Assembly: GCA_026826555.1 (NCBI GenBank)
Contig: JAKSZT010053764.1
Span: 14,791,896 to 14,855,895 of the forward strand
Length of the DNA stretch: 64,000 nt
Origin: Tolypeutes matacus
Taxonomy: Eukaryota > Chordata > Mammalia > Cingulata > Chlamyphoridae
Reading direction: 5' to 3'
A program made the translations under genes and the position numbers. The notes under the pieces are model-generated. The model worked only from the letters and a program-made list of their open reading frames with translations. It made no database searches and was not told the DNA's origin. Shown here piece by piece: positions 38,370 through 51,181 of the stretch. The first letter of the stretch is position 1, and every line of letters starts with the position of its first letter.

Positions 38370-40290
38370 AAAATAAAAAGATAGCCCACAGATCAATAAG
38401 CTCAGAAAACCTCAAGCAGTTAAATACAATGAAAACACACCTAGCAACATAACAGTCAAAATGTTGAACACCAAATATAAAGAACATATCTTAAAAGAAG
38501 TCAGAAAAAAAAGAAACATTCAAGGAAAGGACTCCTGGGAAATAACAGCTGACATCTAATAAAAAACAATGGAGTATATTGATAATGAAAAAAATGTATA
38601 CAAAATACTGCAAGAAAAGGTTCTCAACCCAAAATTATCTTTCCAGGGAAAATATCCTTTGAAAATGAAGACAAAATAAAAAAATTCTCAGAGATAAAAT
38701 AATCTACCACAATTTGTCTCCAGGAGATCCACACTACAAGAAATGCTAAAAAAAAAAAAAAAAAAAAAAAAAACTTCAGAATGAAAGAACATGACATCAA
38801 ACTGTACTAGGGATCAGCAGGAAGGAATGAATACTGAAAAGAATAAATATCTTGGTAAATATAAAATAAATATCATGAAAAAATAAACATGTATACCATG
38901 CAAATTAATATTATAAATTTCTTTAAAAGAAACCACAAAGGGAAGGGACATTAATGAAACTCTATTGTTGTATATACTGTTGTAAGTACTTACATTGTTC
39001 GTAAGTAGGATAATATTACTGGAAAATGGACTGTGATAATATTAAAATTAAAAATTGTAATTTTAAGTAACTGCCTACAACAAAGGTCTCAAAAAATTCC
39101 TAAAGATTAAGTTGTAAGGAATATAATCTCATAAAACATACAGGAAAACAAGGTAACAGAAAAGGCAGGTGGTGGAATTGGTTGCATAATGACCTGAGAC
39201 ACAAAATGTAAAATAAGTATTTTAATATATCTACAAAATCTACAAATATCTACAAAAATAAACGAAGGTATTGAAGATATAAGAAGCATGGGACTACAAA
39301 TAAATCACCAGATTTTTTAAAAAATGAAAAAAGAATATAAAATTCAAAAATAAAATCTAAAATTTATATTAAACAGCAGGTTAGACTTATTTGAGGACAG
39401 AATTAGAAAAAAAGACAAAACTGAATAAATAACCAAAAATTAATATAACAACTATTCAATATATGGTATTAGAAAAATATGATAACCAACAGAATGAATA
39501 TATGTGTATATATAGATAAGTATGTATATATAGTATATGTGTATATATGTATGCACATAGGTATCCCTGACTCCAAAACATAAATTCTAATTGGATCACA
39601 TACCTAAATGTAAAAATAAAACAGAACTATGAAAGTATTAGAAGAAAATATAGGCAAATATGTTCATGAATTTAGGATAAATATAATTCTTAATAAGAGA
39701 TAAAAAGCAAAAGGAATATTAGAAAAGATTAATAAATTGTGCCTATATAAAAAATTTTAAATTAGAAATGACAAAGTAGACCATAAATTAACTTAAAATC
39801 ATAGACAAGAAAATATTTCCAATATATATAACAAAGATTGCTAAACAAAAAGTTTTTTAACTCTTACAAATAAAACTACTGCAATTTTGAAAACTAGGCA
39901 AAGGATTCAAAGAAGCCTCAATGCCAATAAAAACAAGAAAAGATCCTCAACTTGAGCTACAAAGGAAATAAAAAATAAAACAATGAGATTTAACTTGAAA
40001 ATTTTAAATCAGAAAATATCAAGTGTTGGGTGTGGAAATTGGTATGGTGATTATGGAAAGGAATGTGGTATTATCAAACTTTTAAATGCACATAAAAATA
40101 TGACTGCGCAATTCCACATCTTGCAATCTACCTTCCAGAAACACACATATGCAGAAGGACTATACAAGGACAATGGTTCCATTCCTATTTATAATGGAGA
40201 AAGCAGCTACCTCTGCGAGAAACTGGAATTATCAGTAGTTTAAATTTTATTTATATTGTCTGACTTTATATAAAATAATGTCAAACTTGA
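38370..40290 (+). repeat. L1/HAL1 fragments, plus strand
   Basis: ORF1-like sequence at 38380-38760 (TTCTCAACCCAAAATTATC, AAGAAATGCTAAAAAAA), then 3'-flank sequence to about 39110. ORF2 C-terminal sequence follows at about 39575-40250 (CTATGAAAGTATTAGAAGAA, AAGGAATGTGGTATTATC). An A30-class run is at 38749-38773 and a (TATATG)n patch near 39500-39550. All frames are broken. Confidence 0.7.
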
Positions 40291-41884
40291 AATTTTAAAT
40301 AAAAATGAAAAAGACATAGTAAACCATAAATACTAATTTACTGAGACCTATGCAATGTAGTATTGATTGAAAAACACAAAATCATGTTAATGAATTGTGA
40401 TACCATTTGTGATCCCCACAATAGCAAGACATAACATTAGGTAATACATACAAACGATCTGGAAGGCCAAATAACAAAATAGTATCGATAGTTTCCTATT
40501 TTTAAAAAAAATGGGATTTTAGATTATGAAAAAATGGAAAAGCACACAGACAAGGAAATTAGTGTAACTACAACTGAACTTTTTTACTTTAAATATGCAA
40601 CTATGGATGTTTAACCTATTTTTTCTGTTTTCACCTAAATGAGAGCTAAAAGTGGGCACCTATGATCTCTTCTAGCATCTCAGTGTATGGTAATTTCTTC
40701 CAATCCAACCTATCAAGACACTACAACTGTTCATCCTTGAAGAAAAAAATAAATTAATTAAACAGTCTCTGTTCATTGTCAGTCTTGTTTTATCTTATGT
40801 TTAATGAGCATGCCTTTTCTGGGACCAAAACTACCCAGTATGAAATGACTCACTGTTTAAATATTTAGATATATTGCTACTCAACCAATGTGCCCTAAAA
40901 CAAAGCGTAACAAAAATTACTAAAAATGCCTGTTACAACATGATTACTCTATAAGGCAGCTGCTATTTCTGTATCCTAAGAAGAGCATTAAAAGAGACAT
41001 TCTATTGTTTATTTTTTTAATCTGAGGCCTGCTAAAACCGAATGAAAAATATAAATTCAGATCATATTGTGAAGATTGTACCTTTTCTGCTTCAGTCCCT
41101 TTCTCTTGGCAAAATTCCCTTTTAACACTGCCAAGTATTTTTAAAATCTGATTTCATAAAAAAAAAAAAAAATCACCAGTGAGATGATCAGCTAGTATAC
41201 CAATTACAACATCGAATGATTTTTTTATGACTCAGTTATTAAACCATGAAAAAGAGTGTTTATAATCAAATTGCTGACACAACATTAACAATAATGATGA
41301 GAAGGGCATTGTTATGATACAGCTATCCCAGTTGCTCATTATTTTGAGTGGAGGGAAATCATGTTCCGATGGCTGTTCTATAAAACATCAGTTAAAGAAA
41401 TGCCAATACCAACATTCTCAAGCTGCCTCAGAAGAAGCTCTCATTTTAGCTGACCTAACCATAAGTGCCACTAAAACCAATTTTCAGTACCCTAGAAAAA
41501 TTATGAGATTGAAGTACCACTACTCACAACCCCTACCACCCATATTTATCTGACATGTTCATAACAGAAATGCAAAACCGTAAAATAGGGCTGTCTGAGC
41601 TGGGAAAACAAAGAGTAATTAATTACATTAACAGAAAACTAGCTTATAAAGTGCTGATCAACAAAACATGGAAAAATCATTTCTGGAGATGTGGCTCATT
41701 TATCAGGAATGAAAGGGGGACAGGACATCACTTAAGGACAGTGCTGGCAAGAATTCTGGGTGGTTACAGAATAGAATGGCAAGTTTTCTAAATTACCTTT
41801 AAAATGGTGTTTCCACAGTTTCCAGTGTATTTTATCCTATCTCTAACTTAGATGCCAATCATCTGTTTATATTACAAGAGAAAT
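40291..41884. other. Intron sequence, no gene seen
   Basis: AT-rich. Two chance plus-strand frames of 79 and 78 codons (41314-41553, 41555-41791) show no known domain. Confidence 0.5.
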
Positions 41885-43790
41885 CATTCTATCATTTAAT
41901 AAATATTGATGAACTACCATGGTAGACATTGGGCAGAAGCCCTGAACAACAAAGATCCTGCTCTCAGTGAATATACATTCTAGTTGGGATGGCAGAATAG
42001 TTTAGTTGTTGAAGATATTAAGTGTTATGGGAGTAGGTCATGGAGTTATCTGGGAAAAGGTGATGCAGGTATATATCCTGACCTGTTCTACTGGGAACCA
42101 CGGTCAGGGAGTTAAAGAGGGAGAATGTCTGAAAAGGCCTCATAAGCCACGGTAAAAAATCATCTATGGTTGAGATGGGAAGCCATTGGAAGCTTTGGGC
42201 AGGGTAATAACACAATCTGACTTATATTTTAAATGGCCCACTCCAGCTACTGTATTGAGAACTGAGGAAAGGGGACATGAGACACTGCCAGGTTATTACA
42301 ATAATAAAGGAAGGATGTAATGAATGGATTAGACATGAGCAATATTGGAGAAAGTGAAGAGAAGGAGCCAGGGTTCTAGATTCATTTTGAAAGTACAGAA
42401 AACAGGATTTACTGTTAGATAGATATGAGATATGAGAAAAAGAAAAGCATCAAAGATGACTCCAAAGTTTTTGGCCTCAGCAGTGGAAGGACTGAGTTCC
42501 CATTCACTAGAAATAAGGAAGATGGGAGAATATTCTGGAATTCAGTTAGGGACAGGATTAGTGTGATATATCTACTGACACTAAAAGTGGAATGCTAGGA
42601 AGTTGGATATATAAGATTGAATTGCACATTTAAATGTACAAGTCATCAATGCATTGATGCTATAAACAACTCTTAAAGTCATTAGACTGGACAAGATCAC
42701 CCAAGTGTAGAGAAAAAAAAAAGAGGCCCAACTTTTGAAACCTGGAGAACTGTAAAATTAACAGGTTTGGGAGATGAATAGAAGTTGTCAAGATAGAACT
42801 ACAGGAAATGGTCATTAAAGTAAAGGAAAAGCAGGAGAATGTGTGATCCTTGAGGCCAAGTGAAGAGAGTGCTTCCAACAGGAAGCAGTGATTAACTGTA
42901 TTAATGTTGGGGAAAAAGCAATATCGAAGGAAATGTGGGGCAAAAGCCTATGACTGGAATAGGGAGAAGAATTGGAGAGTGAGTACTGACAAGGATTTTG
43001 AGGAGTTTTACTATATAGGGGTGCAGAGAAATAGAGTGGTAGCTGGTGGGAAAGAAAGGTAGAGAGGTTTTCTGGATTTGTTTGAAGATGGCAGAAATAA
43101 CAGCATGTGAGCATGACAATGAGAATCATTTAGAGAGGAGAACACTGTTGATGTGGAAAAGAAAGGGATGAAATCCTGGAACTATGATCCTGTGTATGAA
43201 AAAAGGACAGCCTTAGATAGGAGCACAGAGAAATTATAGATACGATGGTGGATGGCAGTTTGCAGAAGATCCCTTCTGATATGTTCCCTTTTCTCAGTAA
43301 AACAAGAAGTGAGGCTCATCGGGTGAAAGTGAGGATGGAGGAGGAGATATAGAGGTTTCAGAAGAAAGAAGGTATGAAGCAGTCATCCAGGAAAGTGGTA
43401 GCCTGCATGGATATTAGGACTGCAGTATGGGTTAACAGGTAGCATTGAGGACCCAGTGATGCTTACAAATTTCAAGCAAGAGCAAGCTGCATAGTGTATG
43501 TTTTTCTCCAGTCATGTTCAGCTACAGGGATGCAGGTGCAGAGTAGATAAACATTTAGACTTATCAGGGTTGAATTATGCTACTGGAGAATAACAAAGTA
43601 AGACGGTGACAGGGAACTGAGAGTGTATGCAAGGGAATTTAAGCACCTAAGGACAAAAGTAAGGCCATAGGAACAAAGACTGAGAAGTTGGAAGGATTAC
43701 TGAGTCATATGTCACTATGAAGTTAAAGTATTGTTGGAGACTAAGAACTAGAGGGTATGACTACCAAAAAGGGTAGTCAGAGAGATGCTA
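41885..43790 (-). repeat. Long L2 LINE copy, minus strand (RT region to 3' end)
   Basis: Antisense L2. The 3' end is at the left (TTTAATAAATATTGATGAAC, CTCAGTGAATATACATTCTA). RT-domain remnants lie at 42660-43129 on the minus strand, for example FFSLHLGDLVQSNDFK and AVISAIFKQ...HPYIVKLLKILV. At about 1.9 kb it is the longest L2 in the window. Many stops; not functional. Confidence 0.85.
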
Positions 43791-43899
43791 AAATCTGAAA
43801 GACTCTACACTGAATATGCAACATACCTACAGGAACACTCAGTGTTTAAGAGTGGAAACAATGACCCTTTTAAAAGGCAGTCTTTCAGTTGCTAACTGT

Positions 43900-44378
43900 A
43901 TTATTTTCTAATTGCTACAATAACAAATTATCTCAAATTCAGTGGCTTAAAACAACTCAAATTTATACAGTTCAGTAGGTCAGAAGCCCAAAGTGGGTCT
44001 CACTGGGTTAAAGTCAAGGCATCAACAAGACCCATTTCTTCTGGCGGTTCTAGGGCAAAATGAAATTTCTTGCTCTTTCTGGTATATAGAGGCCAGTTGC
44101 ATTCCTTGACTCTTGGCTGTCTTCTTCCATTTTCAAAGCCAGCAATAGTGGGTGGTTATTTTCTCACATCTCATCATTTTAACCTCGTCCTACATTTGAG
44201 GGCCCTTGTGATTAAGCTAGACCCACTCATATAATACAGAATAATCTCTATATTTTAGAATCATTACCACCTTAATTCCTTTTGCTTCCTTAATTCACCC
44301 TTGCCATGTAACATAACATATGCAAGGTTTTGGGATTAAAACATGGACATCTTCAGGGACCATTATTCTGCTTACTAC
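43900..44378 (-). repeat. MLT1-like MaLR LTR, minus strand
   Basis: TGTATTATTTTCTAATTGCT, then CAGTGGCTTAAAACAACTC and TTTATACAGTTCAGTAGGTC, to ACATGGACATCTTCAGGGAC. This is the antisense pattern of MLT1-type LTRs. Diverged; borders approximate. Confidence 0.7.
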
Positions 44379-44954
44379 AAATATCATTGCCCAGAAACAA
44401 AGCACATATATATGAGCTGAGAGTAATCTCATCTCGTGGGTATCCCAGAGTTAAGTCTTTGGGAAAATATTACCCACATGCTAGGATAAGTACATAGAGT
44501 GTGGCTAGAAAGAAATGAGAAAAGGTCCTACAGGAGTAACATTGTTTGGGTGCCTGGGTTTTATCCGTAACTCTTTCATTTAAATAAATGTAGAGTATAT
44601 AAACAAGGACAAGTGTTTGAGGAAGTATATATCTATTTTTATTAATTATGTAACAACATGTTACAAATGAAATGAAAGAATGAAAGTCATTTCCTAGGAC
44701 ATATAGTTGAGCTCAAAGACTAGGTGCTTTAGAAAATCTTTGAATATTTGCATAAAAAATTAGCAGTGGCCTACTTAAACCCTAACCATCTATAAAGATT
44801 TTCAGAAAGAAAACATTTAGCCTTCTATTCTAGCAAATTGAAATTATCTGCAACTTTTTAAAGTATGAATTCTCATTCATATCTTCTGAACATGAAACTA
44901 GTTTCTTTTCATCTAATTTACAGCAATGACAAAGTAAACTTGCTACATTTTTTT

Positions 44955-45000
44955 ACAATTTTTTTTATTAGAGATGTTGTGGGTTTACAATCATGCAGAA
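44955..45000 (-). repeat. Very short L1 3'-end insertion, minus strand
   Basis: TTTTATTAGAGATGTTGTGG, then GTTTACAATCATGCAGAAA. This is the last ~45 bases of an L1 in antisense. Near-duplicates flank it: AACTTGCTACATTTT (44938-44952) and AACTTGCAACATTTT (45003-45017). Confidence 0.75.
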
Positions 45001-45017
45001 AAACTTGCAACATTTTA

Positions 45018-48000
45018 ACTATGTAAAAAAAATCACGCTACTACTGGTGTGAAAGGAAGATAACAGAATAGATAATCATACTGTGTATTTGTTTCAAAAT
45101 ACATTCTCTCTTCAGATTTATCTGTGTAATAGCCATCCTTACACCAGTATAAAAATTAATTTGAGGTTTATGGAGCTCCTGACTGGTAACTGGGTAGCAA
45201 GCCAGTAACATTCCAGGTGGCGAGGAGAAACTCCTCTGTCTCTCTTTATACCACTATAGATCTGGTCAAAAATAATCTACATTGAGTTTACTATATTTAC
45301 ATAAAAGTATTTCCAGGATCATAAGGAAAGTGCTTCAAGGTGAATATACATCTTACTTTGTTAAAATTGTACATTTGGCTTTCAAATAAAAAACCCAGCT
45401 GGTTTAGTCTTTCTTCCTTATGTGACTTTTGGTAACCAACAGCAAAGTACACAATTTCCTAATCCTGCCACTGGATTAATTTTTGCAACTCATGAGAACC
45501 ACGTTCACTGTAGTTTTTTCCCCTCCACTCTTCCTGAGAGACTGTTTCTTTGTCACTAAGGGGATGTACCCTGCAGACCAGAGACCTCCAGGCATGCACA
45601 CCCTGATGGGCAGTAGAGTATGTTATGCTTCCCTTAATGTCGGTCATTATTCTTCCTGACTCTACTTGTGCTCTATGGTTGAAGCATTTAAGATTAATGA
45701 GGCATTTTTTCTCAATCAAGAAGATATTTATTAATACAGTTTCACTTTAAATAAGCTTTGCAGACTTCTCTTTCTTCCTATTAAAAAAAGGGGGGGGGAG
45801 TGTTTATTGGGCAAAAGGAAGAGGAAAAAACAGAGAAAAATAATTTGAGACATTTGCCTTGTAAGCAGTTGCCTAACAGAAAGGCCTCCACATCAGAGCT
45901 ATGCTGTCAGGATAAGTGATATCCTCAAATGTGCTGTCCTGTTTTGTTAAAGTAAAATAATTATTGCTACCCTGGCCTTTGTGAGCCAAAGTTTAAGTCT
46001 GCAGCTGTTCTCAATGATTTGCCTCCTCAAGAAGCAAAAGGTAATTTTGAGCACAAATACATTACCTCAAATGGGAGGCTGTGATCCTGGCTAGCAGTGT
46101 ATCCTCTCAATGGAGGAGCAAGACTACAAAGCAACCATGTGTCTCTGAATGGCAGCCTCCCATTGGTGAAGACCCTGCCTTTGACAAGAACAGGATCTTT
46201 CTTTTTCCACTAGTTTTACTTTGTAAGATGATCAAAGTTAGACTTGCAGGCTGACAGCCTTTCATCACCTGGCCTTAACAGTATCATGTGGAAATATATA
46301 TATATATAGCATAGAAGAGATGATAAAGAGTGACAATGCCACCATGACCTCTCAAGACCTGATCTAAAAACCATTCACTATGGTCTACAAAGCTACTTCA
46401 GACTTCACAAAAGAAAAATGTCAATGCTGTTGTTAGTTAAGAAATTGAAACCAGGAGATTATTCAATTCTGGGAAAAGTCTGCCAGGCAAAAAACTAGAA
46501 TAAATATCAAAGAAAAAAGAACTTGTCTACTAACTACTCAATAATGTTTATTATTCTAAATTAAGTAGATAAGGAATTACAATGTAAATTAGTACTGGCT
46601 TTATTGTCAATGTAAACAAACAAACAAAAATTCAAAAACTTTATTCAGTATTAGAACAGTTGTTCGTCCTTCTCACTCTGAAAAAAAATGCCTAAGAAAG
46701 AAGAGCCCAGGCCTGGAAGTCCTGAGATGGAAGTGCTACCATGAATCCTGAATCCTCGATCTGCTGAATCCTCGATCTGCTACCAAAGTAATGGGCAGTC
46801 CTGAGCAAAGGACTTACTCTCTAATTCTCTGACATATTATCTTCAAATTGAGATTTCTGAGCTAGATCTAAACTTTAGATCTTATCAGTATTAATTGTTG
46901 TGGAAACTAAGAAAATTCATCCCTACTACTTACTTATATTAGCTTGTGTGTAAATCAATAGTTATCCTGAATCTGTAGGTCAAAAGTTGAAAGTTAAACC
47001 TGTGCTTTTCCTAAAACAGAGGGCTTCAAAGAGCCAAAGAATGAGTAATTTCTTAACATCCATTATCAACATGATTTTTATCTGGGGGGGGGGGGTGTTG
47101 GAGAGGAGGGATAAAGGTTGTGTTACAGAATAAGGGTAACAAAATCCTCAATCACCCAGATTATCTTTAACTCTAATAATCTCCACCCAAGGAGAACCCC
47201 TACTTTACATGGACAGGAGAGACAGTATCACCTTCAGAATCAACAGAGTAGAGACAGCACTGCTGATTCTCAGATTGTGCCTCCATCTACAGGAGCCAGC
47301 CACAATCCAGTGGTGGAAATCAACCTTCCCTCTACCGAACTATTGTTATGCAGAAGTAAATTGAAGGTTACAGGGGTCAGGGTCCATAATACTCAAAGAA
47401 TTCAAGAGTTACCAGCTTTCCAAAAGATGGATTATTTTTAATCTAATGAGACTCATGAGTTGGGAGCTACATTAAGGTATACTGCAAAGATCAGGAATTT
47501 TAAAGAATATGTTTCAACAAAGAACTTAGATGCTTAACCCCACAAGCCTTATCACTATAGTGGAGATGGGTTTTGTAAGATCACTACCCTCAACTAATAC
47601 TAGAATTTAATGTAGTGACATGATTTTTTGTAGAGGAAAGAATGAACTTTGCTTATGAAGTCAAATAAAATAGCCCTGTGCAGACTGGAAGGCATGAATA
47701 AAAGCCATTACCCAATCTGTTGATGCTATTTATTTATACATGAGCAATACATAAATGAATTAACAGTCACCAAAATATTTGTTATTTTTAATCACTGGAC
47801 CTGCACATTCCACTCTTTGTAAGAGAAAAAATGCAATCCAAATGATCACCAAGGTATAATCTGCTCATATCTAAATGTTACTCCATTTAAAAAAGAAACA
47901 AATAGACAAAATAAAAAACTTGTATAGCCAAGATGAAAACCAATGCTATGTTTGGACTATGATACCTTAAAACCATGTTGGGAAAAAAACAGAATGTTAT

Positions 48001-48210
48001 GCTTGTTGTATGTATACAATACACATTTCATTATTCTGCAGAGAACAATAAATGCTTTTCAGTTGATAAATGTGTGCAACTATGTAATTTATGCATATCA
48101 TCATACGGATTGAGAATTCTAATCTATAAAGTGCTTTGTTTTTTTTTTAATTTTCATTATGGGAGAATATAGTATTTCATAGAATGGAATATTCATTTAT
48201 AGTATATAGC
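45018..48210. other. Intron sequence, no gene seen
   Basis: AT-rich. Holds a G9 run at 45790, a (TA)n run near 46296, a G-run at 47084-47095 and a short tandem copy of GAATCCTCGATCTGCT at about 46749-46780. Minus- and plus-strand frames of 86 and 107 codons (45459-45719, 47118-47441) have no recognised domain. Confidence 0.5.
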
Positions 48211-48216
48211 TGCCTC

Positions 48217-48442
48217 TTTTTTTTTTTTTAAAGGAGGTACAGGGGATTAAACCCAGGACCTTGTACATGGGAAGCAGGCACTCAACTACTGAGCTACATC
48301 CACTCCCCAATAAAGATTGGTTATTTTCATTTGTTTGTTTGTTTGTTTGTTTGTTTGTTTGTTTTTAGGAGGGACCAGAGATCAAACCCGGGACCTCGTA
48401 GGTGGAAGCAGGCACTCAACCACTTGAGCTACTCCCAGCTGC
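48217..48442 (-). repeat. Two tandem tRNA-type SINE heads, minus strand
   Basis: Monomers at 48217-48308 and about 48330-48442, both antisense. Box-B-like stretches read GGATTAAACCCAGGACC and GATCAAACCCGGGACC on the plus strand. A (GTTT)n run at 48330-48366 is the tail of the upstream monomer. The layout mirrors the tandem pair at 2494-2727. Confidence 0.75.
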
Positions 48443-49054
48443 TTTTTAAATAATATTACTACGAAATGAAAATATTCTAACAAATTCTCCTGAATTAAAT
48501 ATATAAGGATAGATCAAAATAAAAAGGAAGTTAGAGTAGACAGAGTTATACTAAGGCCTTGAAACAACTTTTTAAAAAACCAATGAAGGTTTCCTGTAGT
48601 TCAAACAAACTGCACTGGGCCAGCCAATAATTACCAGTGAAACTGCTCTTCCTATACTTTTCTGTTACTCATCATCTCTGTCTAGGTTAGGAAATGCATA
48701 AATAAATTTAGTTGTCATAGAGGTCCCCAATCCTTAAGGAAATTTAATTAAACCAAAATGCAAATATAATTTAAAAGAGATTCAAGGAATTTTCGGATCA
48801 GAGGGAACTTAGTCCACTTCTCATTACATTGCTTTTTAAATCTTCCTTTAACTTAGATTTTGTTTAGATCACAGGCGTGTGAACAACCACGTCTACCCTG
48901 CATGCTCCCCTAAAATAATTTAAGTTAATTAAAAAGATCTCTAGTAAAAAATAGCACAAATAATACTTTATTTTGAAATTTTAACAATGACCAAGAAAAT
49001 CAACAACAAAAGTTTAATGCTGCCAAGAACAGAAGATTGGCAACACATGATTGG

Positions 49055-49654
49055 TGTTATTAGTCAGTCAAAGGGGTGCTGATGCAAAGTACCAGAAATC
49101 TTTTGGCTTTTATAAAGGGTACTTATTTTAGGGTAAAAGCTTATAGTTACAAGGCCCTAAAGAGTTCATCTCAAGGTACCATAAGAGGTACTTTCTCAAC
49201 CAAGTCAGTTGCCACAAGTTGAAACAAGATGGTGGGCAGTCTCTATGAGGGCTTAGCGTTCCTCTCTCTCAACTACAGGCTGGCATAGGGCTTGTTTCTT
49301 TCCAGGCTCAGTTGCACACTATCAGGTGAATGGCTCCTCTCTCTTTCCGGGGCCTCAGGATCAAAGTTCTCTCCTCTGTTTTGTCTATGGAACTCTTTCT
49401 TCCTGTGTATCTTCTTCTGTGTCTTCTTGAGTGAGTGCCCATTTATATCAGCCCACCAAGGGGATGGGGGCTTAACCTGAGTTACACCCCACTGATGTGG
49501 TCCAAATCAAAGCCCTAATCTTAACATAATTTAATCAAAGACATCTCAGCTGAATCTAATACAATCACAGGTTATCATGCACAGAGGAACAGACCAGTTT
49601 ACAAGCATAATCCTTATCTTTTTTGAGGTTCATAAATAACCTCAAACTGCCACA
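49055..49654 (-). repeat. Solo LTR, ERVL-like, minus strand (subfamily 2)
   Basis: On the minus strand it starts TGTGGCAGTTTGAGG and ends GACTAATAACA. Near-duplication ATTGG (49050-49054) against ACTGG (49655-49659), 4 of 5. The polyadenylation region is mutated (AATAAG). It lies in KDM4C sense orientation and pairs with the next LTR as an inverted repeat. Confidence 0.8.
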
Positions 49655-49746
49655 ACTGGTCAAAGTCAGAAATGTGAGTATGATGGCATGTTCCATTATG
49701 TTCAGTTACCAATCTGCATACAGTTTTTACTCTCATTTATGGCACT

Positions 49747-50401
49747 TGTGGCAGTTTGATATTATTTATGAATTCCAAAAAGCAATATTTGATTATGTTT
49801 ATAAACTGTTCTGTTCCTCTGGGTGTGATACCCTTTGATTGTATTAGATTCAGCTGAGCTGCCTTTGACTAAATTATGTTAAGATTAGGGCTTTGATTCA
49901 ACCATGTCTTTGGGGTGATTCAGTTAGAGTCCCCACCCTCTTTGTGGGCTATATAAATGGATGTTCAATCAAGAATACATATGTAGAAACACAGAGGAAG
50001 AGAGACAGCTCCATAGACACAGCAGAGGCCCCAGGAAGAGAGATGAGCCATTCACCTGATAGTTTACAGCTGACCTTCTGAAGATAACTGAGCAGCTGAG
50101 CCCGGAAATAAATAAGCCCCGAAAATAGAGACGAACCCTCCAGCCTACAGCTGATATTGGAAGGAGCTAGGACCACAGAGCCTTAAGATGAAAGAGGAAG
50201 GCTGAACCCTCATAGATATTGCCCACCATCTTGTCTCAACACATGGCAACAGACTTTGGGTGAGAAAATACCTCTTATGGTACCATGAGTTGGATTCTTA
50301 GGGCCTTGTAACTGTAAGCTTCTACCCCAAATAAATATGCTTTATAGAAGCCAACAGATTTCTGGTACTTTGCATCTGCACCACTTTGGTTGACTAATAC
50401 A
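49747..50401 (+). repeat. Solo LTR, ERVL-like, plus strand (subfamily 2)
   Basis: Starts TGTGGCAGTTTGATATT, has TTTGATTGTATTAGATTCAG, a TATA-like GGGCTATATAAATGG near 49950 and CCCCAAATAAATATGC near 50328, and ends GACTAATACA. GCACT (49742-49746) and GAACT (50402-50406) match 4 of 5. Confidence 0.85.
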
Positions 50402-50639
50402 GAACTCTATCAAGAGCCCTCCTTCCCTTAAAAGTACTTAAACAGGCAGCTAAATTTCTTGAAGAAAAACATCTGCCAAAGAGTTACATTATTCTCCAAT
50501 TAAAAAATAAAAATAAAAAATAGGGAACCATATCCAAAATCCTTTTATACCAATTTAACCATGTCAAAAAACTATGGTAAAACACTAATGGTCAACATCC
50601 CCAAATCCTCAAGATTGAAAAATGAACAAACATAAGGGG

Positions 50640-51062
50640 AGATTGCAAACATGGACCAAAGTAGACTTATTATTGTATTAACAGAAGAACTTGTAACATT
50701 ATGATAGTAGTTACCAGAGTTTTTGAGGATAAGAGGAGGGAAGAATAGATGGAACATAGGCATGTTTAGGGCATTAGAATTGTTCTGCATGATATTGCAA
50801 TGACGATACAGACCATAATACATTTTGTCAAAACCAATAAAATTGTATGGTGCAAATTATAAATCATAATGTCAATTATAGACCATGGTTAGTAACAATG
50901 CTTCAATGTTTGTCCATCAATTATAACCAATGTACCACACTAATGTAAGATATTATAAATAGGGGAAAATGTGAGAAAGAGAGGGGATGGGTTACATGGG
51001 AATCCCCTATATTTTTTATATAACTTTTCTGTAATCTAAAACTACTTTAGAAATAAAGATTT
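50640..51062 (+). repeat. L1 3' UTR, plus strand
   Basis: GGGCATTAGAATTGTTCTGC, ATTATAGACCATGGTTAGT, TGGGAATCCCCTATATTTTT and AATAAAGATTTAAAAAA at the end. The same tail type as 37090-37470. Confidence 0.8.
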
Positions 51063-51074
51063 AAAAAATGCTAA

Positions 51075-51169
51075 GGTTTGTTTTGTAAGTTCACAGCTTT
51101 TTAATATAAATATTGTTTATGTATGTTCATGTATGAATCATATACTTCAATAAATTGTTTTTAAGATGA
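51075..51169 (+). mobile_element. 5'-truncated copy of the LINE-like tail
   Basis: The last 95 bp of the composite-element tail (TTTGTTTTGTAAGTTCAC to AATAAATTGTTTTTAAG). Flanking AAAAAATGCTAA (51063-51074) and AAAAAATACTAA (51170-51181) match 11 of 12. Confidence 0.75.
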
Positions 51170-51181
51170 AAAAAATACTAA

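Noticed and set aside
42660..43129. Overlapping minus-strand frames of 72-104 codons
   Set aside because: They are decayed L2 reverse-transcriptase remnants, not host genes.
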